Of a DNA stretch of 64,000 nucleotides, positions 24,833-34,868 are shown piece by piece; within the stretch, counting starts at the first letter, position 1, and the number at the start of each line of letters is the position of its first letter. The notes below the pieces were generated by a model. The model was not told the DNA's origin. It did no database searches and saw only the letters and a program-made list of their open reading frames with translations. The stretch lies in contig CP136061.1 in NCBI GenBank assembly GCA_032622095.1, positions 196,960,935-197,024,934 of the forward strand, in the 5' to 3' direction. This stretch comes from Siphonodentalium dalli (Eukaryota > Mollusca > Scaphopoda > Gadilida > Siphonodentaliidae). The translations under genes were made by a program, and so were the position numbers.

Positions 24833-24902
24833 TGCCCGATCTTTATTTCCATCTCGTATATTATATGGGTTTTTTGTTCATTCAACGCACAAGTCGATTA
24901 TT

Positions 24903-24953
24903 TCGTTCGTTGTTGATTTCGTGGTTGAGCAAAACCACGAAATCAACGAATAA
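24903..24953. repeat. Near-perfect hairpin, about 20-bp arms
   Basis: TTCGTTGTTGATTTCGTGGT and the inverted AACCACGAAATCAACGAA are separated by five or six bases. One bulged T in the left arm. Isolated palindrome without visible mobile-element ends. Confidence 0.8.
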
Positions 24954-25557
24954 CAGACCCCCACGAATTAAAAGGATTTTACAGTACATGGAATACCAAA
25001 ATGAAGTAATTTCAACCCACAGTTAAAATAACAGTATACGTTTGATTTTATGCTGTTATACATGTACATGCACAACACTTTTAGAAGTAAAAAATATAAT
25101 TCTTGCCTATACAACATTTTAAATTTGATGACTGCCACGTCTTCGTTAGTCTCTGTCACTCATGATAAGGAGGATACACCCTCAGGCCATTCCTCTTCAA
25201 AACAATCCCATCAGAATTATCATTTCAGGAACGGTTTTGAATATAAAATATATGACATTCATAATTAACAAATATTTTTCGTGGAGAACCCAGATACAAC
25301 ATTTTAGTACACAAATTTCCCTAAAAAACATTTAAAAAATGGCATTTATACTTGAAATATTGACAAGTTATACCAGGAACTTGTGTAATCGAAACCGTAG
25401 ATTCCGAAAATGCAATAAAAATTTCGCTCCAAAATGGCAGGTACGACCTTTTAGAAGCCCACTGACGATTTGTTGTATTTCCTCTTTAATATTTCAGTTA
25501 TTTGTGATTGGTTGTGTTCGGCTTTTCGCTGGACAATAAATGACATAAAATGTGTCC

Positions 25558-25805
25558 AAATATGCCCTATCACTAACTCGCGGCCATTTTGGATCCACCA
25601 GGTCCGGTTCTGTGGTTTCGTATACATGTATTCACCCAGGCCCGGTTCCATGCTTTCAGTGCTACAGGTCAAAGTTTTGGAGTAGCATTTCCATATATGG
25701 AGCTTTTGAATTATTCATGACTTCCATATATGGAATGTTAAGTAAAACCACGGAACCGGACCTGGTTGATCCAAAATGGCCACGAGTTAGTGATAAGGCA
25801 TATTT
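25558..25805. mobile_element. 248-bp MITE with 62-bp inverted arms
   Basis: Arms 25558-25619 and 25744-25805 match with a few mismatches and include ATATGCCCTATCACTAACTC, GGCCATTTTGGATCCACCAG and GGTCCGGTTCTGTGGTTT. The 124-bp interior holds two copies of TTCCATATATGGA. Open frames on both strands across it are products of the symmetry, not genes. Confidence 0.85.
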
Positions 25806-25974
25806 AGCAGTGGGGCCATCATAATCACCCAAGATAAACAGAATTAAATAACAGCCAAATGAAATTCCAAATGAGCATATAGTAGCGTTCATACGAGTCC
25901 GTAGCGTGCATGTTGTTGAAATTGGACTGCCGACAATAACACCAATGCGTTCAGACACCTGCGATGCGTCCTTT

Positions 25975-26110
25975 AAAGGGTACTCAATCCGACCAGACGC
26001 TCCTAAATTACTATTTCTTTGGCTTCAGGGGTAAACAAAAAAAATTGATTCGAGTCGAGGAACCCACCCGTCAACGCTCAGAGTGATCAGATATTGATTT
26101 TTGAAGTTTG
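25975..26110 (+). repeat. Repeat family F, truncated copy
   Basis: Starts AGGGTACTCAATCCGACCAG after TTAA and contains CGAGTCGAGGAACCCACCCG and GCTCAGAGTGATCA. It matches the left part of the complete element at 29522-29911 and the inverted copy at 38990-39218. The right end is missing. Confidence 0.75.
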
Positions 26111-26187
26111 CTATTTCTCTTTACGCTCTTTAAAACACTTCTTCAACTATTTCTGTTATTTAGTTAATAAAAATATTTTCTTATTTT

Positions 26188-26269
26188 AGGATCACATATC
26201 AAAATGAGAGGATATGGTGATCCCCTTTTCATGGGATCACCATATCCTCTCATTTTGATATATGATCCT
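26188..26269. repeat. Near-perfect 82-bp palindrome
   Basis: Arms of about 37 bp, AGGATCACATATCAAAATGA continuing to GATATGGTGATCCC and its inverse, separated by about eight bases, with one or two mismatches. Partial words GGATCACATAT recur just downstream at 26303 and 26338. Confidence 0.9.
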
Positions 26270-26449
26270 GCCTTCATTGAGCCACGAGTGACTCCTGAGA
26301 CGAGGATCACATATTATATGATACCCTATCCTACGGAGGATCACATATTGTTTTATATCTACACACGTGCGCATGGCCTTCTGTCTTCGAAGCAAAGGAA
26401 AATCAAATTGTATTCATGTCAGTATCTAGTTTTAGTTATTTGGATTTGA

Positions 26450-27290
26450 CATGTTTGACATTATTGTTCAAAAAGTTTATTACAGATACCTGTATATTGA
26501 TTTTAATGCAATATTTCATTTATTCCAATTTCGAACTTATTAGCTCCAATTATTAATTGAAAGCTCTGCGTCATAACGCAACGTACGCCGTTGTGTGGTT
26601 AACGGCTTAATGCTGACAACAGATCGGATCAACACAACATACGGACCAACGCAACAAACTCAATCTGAACACTCCTTAAAACATTCCTCTGAGAACACTT
26701 TTAATAATTTATCGTACCAGTTACATGTACATGTTTTGATTTTGAGAGCCTACTGGTTCGGTTCCTGGTGGTGATCATTAAAACCTATAAATGGGATCAT
26801 ATGTTCGATATCATTATATTCACACATATGTGACCTACAATTTGATTTGATGCCTCTGGCTGACAAGGTCACCTCTATGGCATACAAGGCTGCCTCTCTG
26901 GCTAAACATTGTGTTCTTTAGAGAAGCTGCACATCATGGGTGTTTCACAAAATGAAAGGAGAGTGGGCAGGTACAAATGTAGAAATACTTGTTAACACAT
27001 TCACTCTATGCGAGTGGGCGTGTCCTTTGCGCGTCCATTGCCAGTTCGAAAGCCCTGTTTCTCTGATTCAACTGACATTTTTCAGATCACTGACAATCAT
27101 CGTTGGATATCAAATGCTTCAAAAATGCAATTTCATTCTTAATCAGTCACAAATCTCTGTTTAATTAATGAACATTAGCCCTTTTATGTTGACGCTGTGT
27201 GACAAATATGTAAACAATAGCCACATATGTGGCGTTTTCATTTTTGCTGCAGTCAGAAGTCCACAGGTTGATGTTTATCATTTATATATA
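26450..27290. other. No supported feature
   Basis: No recognisable repeats or frames; an open frame at 26940-27164 (plus) has no family motif. Confidence 0.45.
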
Positions 27291-27442
27291 GAGGATCTAC
27301 AACGAGTCCCCAGTTTATAGCGGAATTTACAAAACGAGTCCAGTAAATTAGGTCTGGACCGAGCCTTTGGCGAGGTACAGACCTAATTTACTGGACGAGT
27401 TTTGTAAATTCCGCTATAAACTTGGGACGAGTTGTAGATTCT
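27291..27442. repeat. 152-bp palindrome with about 72-bp arms
   Basis: The left arm from GATCTACAACGAGTCC through TTTATAGCGGAATTTACAAA to CAGTAAATTAGGTCTG is mirrored on the right with a handful of mismatches around a short loop containing CCTTTGG. This could be a foldback element in itself; flanks show no obvious target duplication. Confidence 0.9.
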
Positions 27443-27444
27443 AT

Positions 27445-27839
27445 TTATTACATGATCCAAAACCTCGACAAAACATACTTAAATCAACAAATGGGACGCG
27501 AAACTAACATCAACTTATATAAGGCATGCGATGACGTTTCTCACAACTCTACGTTGTTTGCCCGCGCAAAGAAATAGTCCCAGATAAATAAAGACTGTTT
27601 GGCGTATTTAATGGCGTTTATTTAATGACATAACTTTTCAAAATCTTCATTCATTATAGTTTGTTGAAATTATATTGGAAGCCATAGTATTTTGAGACGT
27701 AGCGTACGGAATGTAAAGAAACCACAAACCGGAAGTCAAAGGTCACCTGGCACTATTTCCTGTTATTAAACGAACGTTTAATATCACAATTTATAGAATG
27801 GGTTTATTGAATGGAATAAAGGTAGGATCATGTAATAAA
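27445..27839. mobile_element. Possible 395-bp element with 13-bp inverted ends
   Basis: ATTACATGATCC at the left and GGATCATGTAAT at the right are perfect inverses about 370 bp apart, starting immediately after the palindrome at 27291-27442. Interior non-coding. The short ends make this a tentative call. Confidence 0.45.
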
Positions 27840-28172
27840 ATGATTTATTGTTAGGACATTTTAATTTTTGTTAGAACATGAGTGGCATGTTCTTGTGGCG
27901 CCAATCTCCCAATATTATCGTCAGGAATGTGAAATTTGTCACTGGCATATGTAGAAATGGGCCTTCCAAGTGTGCAGTGGATGTGAAAATTCACACCCAC
28001 TTGCTTTGCGATGCCTATTTTTCTACCTTACTGGTTTGTTGATTAGTCGACGGCGACGAATTGTTCACCAAAGTCGACTCCAGAATCCCAAGTCAATTAG
28101 TTGCATTTTATATATTAATCTGAGCACGCGCTATGTTTTAAGAGAACAATGTTACAATACAATATACCAACA

Positions 28173-28655
28173 ACCACAGTGTATAAACCGTACAAACATT
28201 AAATCGGAAGTTGCTTTTGAATAGACGAAAAATTATATTTCTAGAACGTAAATGTGACAGAAATATCACAACAACACCAACAAATCCAGGTTTCAGACGG
28301 ACACACGGTTGCACCACATCTATAAACGTAATTATATATTGTACATACACATTTGCCGACCGTAAGCGGGCTCCATTTGAGCGGACCACTCTGTTAAATA
28401 GATAAAAAACGGCCTTTGATCACTTCAGAAAATAATTTTCTCGCAAAAATTCCCTCTTCAAATGTCATTTTAACACATATCCAGCATCATTCTGTCGGAA
28501 ATCCCACTATATTGCAACGGAAAGACCGTTATGTGTGTAACATATATGGACATGCCCTTGGCTCGAGAGTATTCAAAATTTGAACGTAGAGAGTATATAT
28601 TTGGACACCCCGCTCTCAGTCTATGTACGCCTAGTTGTTTAAGTTGATGATCACT
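28173..28655 (-). repeat. Left arm of a large inverted repeat
   Basis: This 480-bp block matches 30545-31019 on the opposite strand; I count about 10 differences in the roughly 200 bp compared closely (about 95% identity). Both arms contain an open frame that conceptually encodes a peptide with SNGARLRSANVYVQYIITFI, but the base changes alter residues freely (V/C, R/K, I/S, K/E) and the left arm's frame is interrupted. Confidence 0.85.
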
Positions 28656-29009
28656 AGTTGCCAAAAATATGTACGCCAAGTTTTGATGATGGGATTTGTG
28701 TGCAAAGACGAACCCATGAATAGGTTTCCATATTAGAGATACTCGGCCTACCGATGGTCATTATTAACCTTCAATCACAAGAGGAAGGCACTCTTCCTTT
28801 CCACATCCGTTTTCCGATTATGGGATAAGGACCCACCCCATCCAAACTGCATCAAATGACTATTTTACTCAGTTTTCCTGATCTATCTTTTCCTATTAAT
28901 GTTCCTTATCATTATTATAGAAGCATTCCTACTTTTATATACCAACAGCACTGTAAAGTTTCAAAACAATTCTCCAATAAATGTGGGCTGTAGGGTATGC
29001 TGATGGATT

Positions 29010-29400
29010 GATATTTAAAATCCAAGATGGCTGCAGGTGTTTTAAACAATTTTGGGGAACAATGGAGGCTCCCATTTAGAGGTCACGTCGAAGATCCATA
29101 TGGAGTTCGGTGACGATTTGATCAGAAATGTGACCTGTAAAGTGTGCTAAAGGATTTGGTCATACAAAGAGTAAAATCCAAGATGGCCAAAATGGCAGCC
29201 ATTTATTTTACAAAATTTGGAAAAATCGAAGGCACCCATCGAGAGGTCACAACGAAGATCCATATACAGGTTGGTGATGATCGGATGAGGGATAAGCTCT
29301 GCATAGTGTGTTAAAGGATTTAGTGATGCAAAGAGTAAAAAGCAAGATGGCTGCCAGTGGCCATATTTTTCATAAAAAATCATTCAAATTTGACAACTCC
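29010..29400 (-). repeat. Degenerate island of the pearl-like tandem repeat
   Basis: About two and a half diverged units of 155-160 bp, recognisable by AAAGGATTTAGTGATGCAAA, GAGTAAAATCCAAGATGGC and GGCAGCCAT. These are the inverse of the 53-62 kb monomers, so the family is dispersed and present here in the opposite orientation and much older. Confidence 0.75.
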
Positions 29401-29517
29401 CATCTATAGGTGATCCTCGACCCATATACCGAATATCGTTGAAATCGGTCAAAGTTTGTTTTAACACATTTGTTTTATTTTATTACAGATTTTAATAGTC
29501 TATTTTTATTTAAAGAG

Positions 29518-29915
29518 TTAAAGGTACACAATCCGAAATGTCTATTTCCTTGGCATCGGCGGTAAAAGATATTTGATCCGAGTCGAGGAACCGACCCATC
29601 AAAGCTCAGAGTGATCAGATCTCGATGTTTGAATTATATTATTTAAATTTTAAGTGGCCCAGTAAATAGTCGACGAGAAGACTTCTCTGAACAAATTGCG
29701 GATGAAGATGGATAACTCTAAAACCAAGTGACTTTTTTGTGTCAGATATTTGACAATAACATGTTTTGGGCAGTTGTATACTATAGTTGACTGTGATTAA
29801 CAATATTTTTGGGCAATTACTCGATTCTTATAACTGAAGCGGCATTTTAAAAAAGAATTGTTGTTGTTGGAATCTGATGATATGGGGACCATCGAATCGG
29901 ATTGAGTACCTTTAC
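29518..29915 (+). mobile_element. Repeat family F, complete MITE copy
   Basis: The element 29522-29911 has ends AGGTACACAATCCGA and the inverted TCGGATTGAGTACCT, flanked by TTAA on the left and TTAC on the right (imperfect duplication). Related copies are at 25975-26110, 38990-39218 (inverted) and a fragment at 40350-40412. Non-coding. Confidence 0.75.
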
Positions 29916-30129
29916 GTGAAGAGTTTACATTTATTTGAAGAATCTATTATTGTGTTATGTTTTCATTTACATCAGGTTGATTAAATGATTTTTAATAGAA
30001 CTATTTAAATATGAGCTTTTCCATGCCAGTGTGCAATTATAGATCCTTGGTGAAAACATTTAGCAAGCTGACTTTTTATTACCCCTTGGTGTAATTCATC
30101 ATTATTAACTGCTGGTGAACTCAACCCCC

Positions 30130-30420
30130 CTACCAAGAGTTAAATGCATACATATAACATAATAGAAGCATTCTTAAAACCTTTTGTCCCATTATTTTGA
30201 AGAAAAATGACTCTAGGAAAAAAATACAGGGCCAAGAAAAATGTGTAAGCATGGCTGCGGAACCAACCACCGCCGCGCCTAGTGTTCGGAAAACAATTGC
30301 AGACCCCACCCCTGACGTATACACAATTCCATCACAGAATACAACATATTTCCTCAACCCCCAAATACAGTTTTGTTACATGCGGAGTCTAATAAAAGTA
30401 TCTAAGTGTTAATCGGAATA
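30130..30420. other. Stretch between inverted-repeat arms, nothing recognised
   Basis: Overlapping frames on both strands (30130-30357 minus, 30197-30412 plus) without a family motif. No splice evidence. Confidence 0.35.
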
Positions 30421-30544
30421 CCTTGTTTGATTCAGGCAGAGTCTATAAGTTCAATGACGTGACATTTCGAAGACTTTAGTTATGTTTAAGAGGGTCGAAA
30501 GGAACATATCATTACTGTACGATTCCTGTACAATGTCGCAACTG

Positions 30545-31019
30545 GTATTGTCGTCGTACACAACTAGGCGTACATAGACTGACGAGTGGGGTGTCCAAAT
30601 AAATACTCTCTACTTTCAAATTGTGAATACACTCGAGCCAAGGGCATGTCCATATATGTTACACACATAACGGCCTTTTCGTTGCAATATAGTGGGATTT
30701 CCGACAGATGCTGGATATGTGTTAAAATGACATTTGAAAAGGGAATTTTTGCGAGAAAATTATTTTCTGAAGTGATCAAAGGCCGTTTTTATCTATCAAA
30801 CAGAGTCTTTCGCTCAAATGGAGCCCGCTTACGATCGGCAAATGTGTATGTACAATATATAATTACGTTTATAGATGTCGTGCAACCGTGTGTCCGTCTG
30901 AAACCTGGATTTTGTGGTGTTGTTGTGATATTTCTGTCACATTTACGTTCTAAAAATAGCATTTTTCGTCTTTTCGAAAACAACTTCCGATTTAATGTTT
31001 GTACGGTTTATACACTGTG
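30545..31019 (+). repeat. Right arm of the large inverted repeat
   Basis: Inverse copy of 28173-28655 at roughly 95% identity over the part compared. A 144-codon frame (30586-31020) lies in it; I do not recognise the peptide and the comparison between arms gives no sign of protein-level constraint. The pair encloses about 1.9 kb that includes the degenerate satellite island and the family F MITE. Confidence 0.85.
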
Positions 31020-31439
31020 ACAGCGGCAAGGATAGCATTCAAATTTAAAACAAACGCCACGTTATTTAGCAGAATTACTTACACAAACGCCAGTTATGAA
31101 AATGGGCAATGTCGCTAATAAATATCGTTGTGCGATGGCCGATCAAATATAACCATATCGTCAGCCGCGCCTCGAATACTTTGATGTTCATTCAATTTGT
31201 GTCGCGTCACATCTTTAAGGGCGCGTACACATGGCGGGCAAGAAAATATCAGGTATGCCCCAATGTGACTTACTTGACCAATGAAATAAATAATACCGGA
31301 AAATATCCGACGAAGGCAGCGCGCTGATATTTGATCGCCAATTGGTGATATGTGTTCACCTTGATAGGTGGGCATCGGTATGTATGCTGCATGTATGCTT
31401 TAATTGTTAACGCTGCAAATTAATGCAGAACATGGATAT

Positions 31440-31690
31440 GTACATATATACAATGGGGTCACTTACATCGTCATCATCATCACCATCGTCAACATCCTCA
31501 TCGTCATCAACATCATCATCATTATTCATCTGCATCATCATCATCATCACCATCATCATCGTCATCATCATCAACACCATCATCATCAACACCATCGTCA
31601 TCACCATCATCATCATCATCATAATCGTCATCATCAACACCATCGTCATCATCATCTTCATCATCCGTATTTTTGTCGCCGTCTATATAC
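31440..31690. repeat. (CAT/CGT)n trinucleotide repeat in the LINE 3' region
   Basis: Imperfect runs of TCATCA, TCGTCA and CACCATCA, about 250 bp. Poly-His, poly-Ser, poly-Ile and poly-Asp frames in this stretch on either strand are trivial translations of the repeat. A similar but longer trinucleotide expansion occurs in ORF2 of the same element at about 34120-34810. Confidence 0.85.
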
Positions 31691-31829
31691 ATCTTCGTTA
31701 ACATCTATCGTCACCATTATCCCGTCATCAACATCGCCAACGTTGTTATCGTCGTCGTCGTCGTCGTCAATCGCCATCAGTGTCGTCGCAAATCGCCGTA
31801 TTTTTTATTTTTATCATTATCTAGACAAG

Positions 31830-31873
31830 GTACAGATGCTGACATTACACGTGTGTAATGCCAGCATGTGTAC
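31830..31873 (-). other. Stem-loop in the LINE 3' region
   Basis: A 44-bp near-palindrome: arms of 22 bases pair with three exceptions, and one of these (31842/31861) becomes a G:U pair in a minus-strand transcript. The stem contains GCTGACATTACAC and GTGTAATGCCAGC. It lies just downstream of the ORF2 C-terminus, where non-LTR elements can carry a hairpin recognised by their reverse transcriptase. That role is an inference. Confidence 0.7.
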
Positions 31874-31888
31874 ATGTTGTTAATCGAA

Positions 31889-32110
31889 TCATGTTGTGTC
31901 ATCTCTTGTTTTTTCGTGAATCTTCATGCACGCCTTAACAAATATCGCTAAACTTTTCTGAGTAGCTGGGTTTTGGCTACCGAGTAAAATATAAAATCGT
32001 GCTCTAGATGGCTCTTGCCAAAAGTTAGCCGGGATATATCTCATTCTTAGATCCAAGTATTTTGGACAAATCATCACAACGTTGTACTCGTCTTCTATGT
32101 GGGTCCTGCA
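31889..32110 (-). pseudogene. LINE ORF2 C-terminal tail after the deletion
   Basis: In the frame entered near 32105 the peptide reads CRTHIEDEYNVVMICPKYLD and continues LRMRYIPANFW to a stop at 31889-31891. The pattern of Cys, then IEDE, a Cys-Pro and 'LR..YIP' is the usual end of CR1-like ORF2 proteins. It follows directly on a 50-bp filler of no homology, so the palm, thumb and connecting region of the reverse transcriptase have been removed between about 32165 and 32110. Confidence 0.7.
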
Positions 32111-32586
32111 TTTTTGACAGGCTCGGGATTTTTCTTTATTTTTACTCCACCTCCCAGACTCCGTATAAAACAGCAGTATATTTGTTTTCCTCTTGCAAGA
32201 TAAAAGTCAATAAGACTTTTCATGATGAATATATTGTCGGTAGTTGAGTGACTTTTACGGAATCCTGCCTGAAACTGGGTTAGTATGTCCTCACCCTCAC
32301 AAAATTTTGTGAGTCGATTATTCAGGACGGATGTAAATAGTTTGCCAAGTACACTGAGAAGGGTTATCCCTCTGTATGAATCGGGGTTACTCGTGTCGCC
32401 CTTTCGTTTATAAATTGGCTGAATCATACCTTCGGTCCATCTAGATGGGAAGCAACCTGTATCTAAAATTGCGTTAAATAGCTTACAGTAAATTTTAGAC
32501 ATTACATGTCTAGTGTGTTTTAGGTATTCTGGGCATATATTATCTAGACCCGACGATTTACCAAGTTTAAGTTTATCAACAGCCAA
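32110..32586 (-). pseudogene. LINE ORF2 reverse transcriptase, N-terminal part
   Basis: The frame contains LKLGKSSGLDNICPEYLKHT, the spacing to W (SRWTEGMIQPIYKRKG), SYRGITLLSVLGKLFTSVLN and QAGFRKSHSTTDNIFIMKSL. These are the fingers and early palm motifs of non-LTR reverse transcriptases. Homology ends after 'KQIYCCFI' at about 32165, just before the first catalytic aspartate would be expected, so the catalytic centre is missing. A TAA at 32587-32589 separates this part from the upstream piece in the same frame. Confidence 0.8.
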
Positions 32587-32860
32587 TTATATTTCGTCGC
32601 TAGTGATAGGACAATTTAAAGGACCTTGTGCATCAATATCAAACATGTTTTCAAGTAGCATACTTACATTGTCGTCGTCATCTGCCTCGGCGAGGCCTTT
32701 GAAATGTTCATAGAATAGGTCAATTGATATCGCAGGTACTTTTTTGGGTCCGGTATGTTTCCCTTTCATATCTTTTAACGTTTTCCAGAACTCACTCGGA
32801 TTTCTACATGCATTGCGTAGTTGATTACATCTCTTTTGGTTATATTCCGCGATTTTCTTT
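32587..32860 (-). pseudogene. LINE ORF2 linker between endonuclease and reverse transcriptase
   Basis: The frame from about 32830 to the TAA at 32587-32589 reads NPSEFWKTLKDMKGKHTG and on to ITSDEI, typical of the segment between endonuclease and reverse transcriptase in CR1-like proteins. It is in a different frame from the 697-codon frame that ends at 32775, so a frameshift lies at about 32845-32870, in or near an A-rich run (AAAAGAAAA on the minus strand). Confidence 0.75.
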
Positions 32861-34868
32861 TAATTACGCATCTGTAGTTCCGCGCTGACGCGTTCATGAG
32901 ATTGCGATTGTGCGATGTTTTCTGTCGCCGATATTTTTTCCTCGATTTATGAAAAACATTTCGCATTCGATCGCATTCGCCGTCATACCATTCTTTCTGT
33001 TCCTCCCGTTTACTAATCCGCGAAACTCTCCCACCCTTGTATACACCGAATGCCTCGGCAGCTGATGACGTAAACATGTGTTCAATTGCTTCACATAATT
33101 CGTTAATTTCGTTCTCATTGCCGATTCTATTTGAAATGGGATCAATTACGTCTTGGACAATAGTGGCAACTTTGTCGACCAATATGTGTGCCTTTTCGTG
33201 ATTCCACTTCCGTGGTTTATTACCCAAGCTATGACCCCCTGAGTTGCTTTTGAGTGGTTTTGTTACAGTGTTTCTATTCAAAGATATTTCAATGGGGCAA
33301 TGCGCGTCTGAATAAAATTTACTCAATTCTCTAACACAAAAATCATTTACATGGTCAAAGAGCCCGTGACTGCAAATACCATAATCGATAACGCTCCGGT
33401 CTCGGCAGGTTAATTTCCCATGTTCTCGATCGCTTCCTACTCGCCCATTAAGAATAACCATTTCTTCAGTGCTGCACATGTCAATCAGTCTATAGCCATA
33501 TGAACTTGCCTTCCCCTGATCCTCAGTCGAGCGCCGTCCAAATTTAAAATCGCACTTTCCATCTAAGATATATTGTCGAAGATCATTGTCGTCTGTTACA
33601 TAGCGAACACCCACTAGGGCCCTATCGTCCACGAATTCCTCAAGGCGGGATGTTCTGGAATTAAAGTCGCCCACTAAGAGAACATCGTTATTGTTTCTTA
33701 CTTTCCTAAGCTCCCCTTCGAGATCAGTCTGCCAATTATCGTTGGTAAACTTCGTATTAGTCGGAGGTACATACACCGCCCCAATTACAAGATCGCGCCC
33801 TGTACCCATATAGCCATAATCTATTCTAACCCATGATACCAAATTTGACTTTGAAGATATAGGGTGTACATAGTTTTCCAACCCCTCCTTGATGGCAATG
33901 ATAATGCCACCCGAAACACATCCCGCCATCCCCCTACCGTTAGTAGGAAAAACTGTAAAGCCTGGTATAATCACGATGCTGTCATGTAGTGTTTTCGTTT
34001 CCGAGAAACAAACGACATCAAAGCGTTCTATAAGTTGGGCGAACTCCCGATATATCAAGCGGGATTCTAACCCGCATACGTTCAAACCTAGAATATTAAT
34101 GTTTTTCGTGTCGGCATAGCCGGCATCATCATATTTGCTATCAATACCCTCATCGTCCTCATCGCCATCCTCCTCGACATACTCATCATCATTATCATTG
34201 CCATCATCATCATCATCACCATCATCAACAGCATCATCATCGTCATCTTCATCAGCAGCATCATCATAACTATCATTGTCTTCACCATCTTCATTCTCAT
34301 TGTCTTCATCACAGTTATAATCATAATAGTAATAAGAATAATCACCTATATCAATAATAACAACATCCTCATCACCATCAATGTCATCGTCATCTGTTCC
34401 GCCATTTTCGTAATCATTATCATCACCATCGTTGTCACCGACAGAGTTTCCATCTTCGTCATCGTCAATGTCGCCACCGTCGTCTTTATTATCGTCATCA
34501 TCATCATCAACATCACCGCCATCGTCACCGTTATCATCATCATCGTCGTCATCGTCATCATCATTGTCACTTTCTTTTCCATCACTGCCATCATTATCAT
34601 TATCGTAATCATCATTATCATCATCCTCGTCGTCGTCATCATCTTTACACTCATCGTCGCCATCCTCATCATCATCATCATCAACGTCATCTTCACCATC
34701 ATCATCGTCACCCTCTCCGCCGTCGTCATTATGATCATCATCATCGGCTTCCAAGACATCCTCATCATCGTCGTCAACGTCATCGTTGTCGTCGTCGTCA
34801 ATGTCTTCGTCGGTCGTCATCAAGTCCATCAACACCTTTGTCAGATTCACCGCTGACCCCTGAATCAC
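32775..34868 (-). CDS. LINE ORF2 endonuclease with N-terminal polyacidic tract
   Basis: A 697-codon frame. Residues 20-250 are an acidic tract in which I count about 118 Asp in 230 residues, encoded by an imperfect GAT/GAC repeat. Residues 255-535 are an apurinic/apyrimidinic-type endonuclease: N263 in LNVCGL, E290 in FSETK, D401 and N403 in VGDFNSR, and D521/H523 in YSDAHCP, with the order and spacing of the family. Residues 560-690 are the basic linker. The frame ends by frameshift, so the tail after about residue 672 is not native. The protein would act in the nucleus, nicking target DNA, but here it has no usable reverse transcriptase. Confidence 0.8.
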   Translation of the reverse strand: MIQGSAVNLTKVLMDLMTTDEDIDDDDNDDVDDDDEDVLEADDDDHNDDGGEGDDDDGEDDVDDDDDEDGDDECKDDDDDEDDDNDDYDNDNDGSDGKESDNDDDDDDDDDDNGDDGGDVDDDDDDNKDDGGDIDDDEDGNSVGDNDGDDNDYENGGTDDDDIDGDEDVVIIDIGDYSYYYYDYNCDEDNENEDGEDNDSYDDAADEDDDDDAVDDGDDDDDGNDNDDEYVEEDGDEDDEGIDSKYDDAGYADTKNINILGLNVCGLESRLIYREFAQLIERFDVVCFSETKTLHDSIVIIPGFTVFPTNGRGMAGCVSGGIIIAIKEGLENYVHPISSKSNLVSWVRIDYGYMGTGRDLVIGAVYVPPTNTKFTNDNWQTDLEGELRKVRNNNDVLLVGDFNSRTSRLEEFVDDRALVGVRYVTDDNDLRQYILDGKCDFKFGRRSTEDQGKASSYGYRLIDMCSTEEMVILNGRVGSDREHGKLTCRDRSVIDYGICSHGLFDHVNDFCVRELSKFYSDAHCPIEISLNRNTVTKPLKSNSGGHSLGNKPRKWNHEKAHILVDKVATIVQDVIDPISNRIGNENEINELCEAIEHMFTSSAAEAFGVYKGGRVSRISKREEQKEWYDGECDRMRNVFHKSRKKYRRQKTSHNRNLMNASARNYRCVIKRKSRNITKRDVINYAMHVEIRVSSGKR
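34120..34812. repeat. Trinucleotide (TCA/TCG)n expansion within ORF2
   Basis: About 690 bp of imperfect TCATCA/TCGTCA on the plus strand. In the ORF2 frame it gives Asp-rich sequence; other frames give Met/Thr-rich frames at 34088-34345 and 34346-34801, which are shadows. Interruptions (TCATTATC, TTTTCC, ATAATAGTAATAAG) show it is not a pure array. Confidence 0.85.

Noticed and set aside
25451-25958. Overlapping frames on both strands as genes
   Set aside because: The 62-bp inverted arms of the MITE at 25558-25805 generate mirrored frames.
30586-31020. 144-codon frame as a conserved gene in two copies
   Set aside because: The inverted copy at 28173-28655 changes residues freely and is interrupted, so there is no evidence of protein-level constraint.
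31404-31883. Poly-His, poly-Ser, poly-Ile, poly-Met and poly-Asp open frames
   Set aside because: They are translations of one trinucleotide repeat in different frames and strands, without any other sequence feature.
34088-34801. Met/Thr-rich open frames in the LINE
   Set aside because: Out-of-frame reading of the GAT/GAC expansion that is in frame with ORF2.
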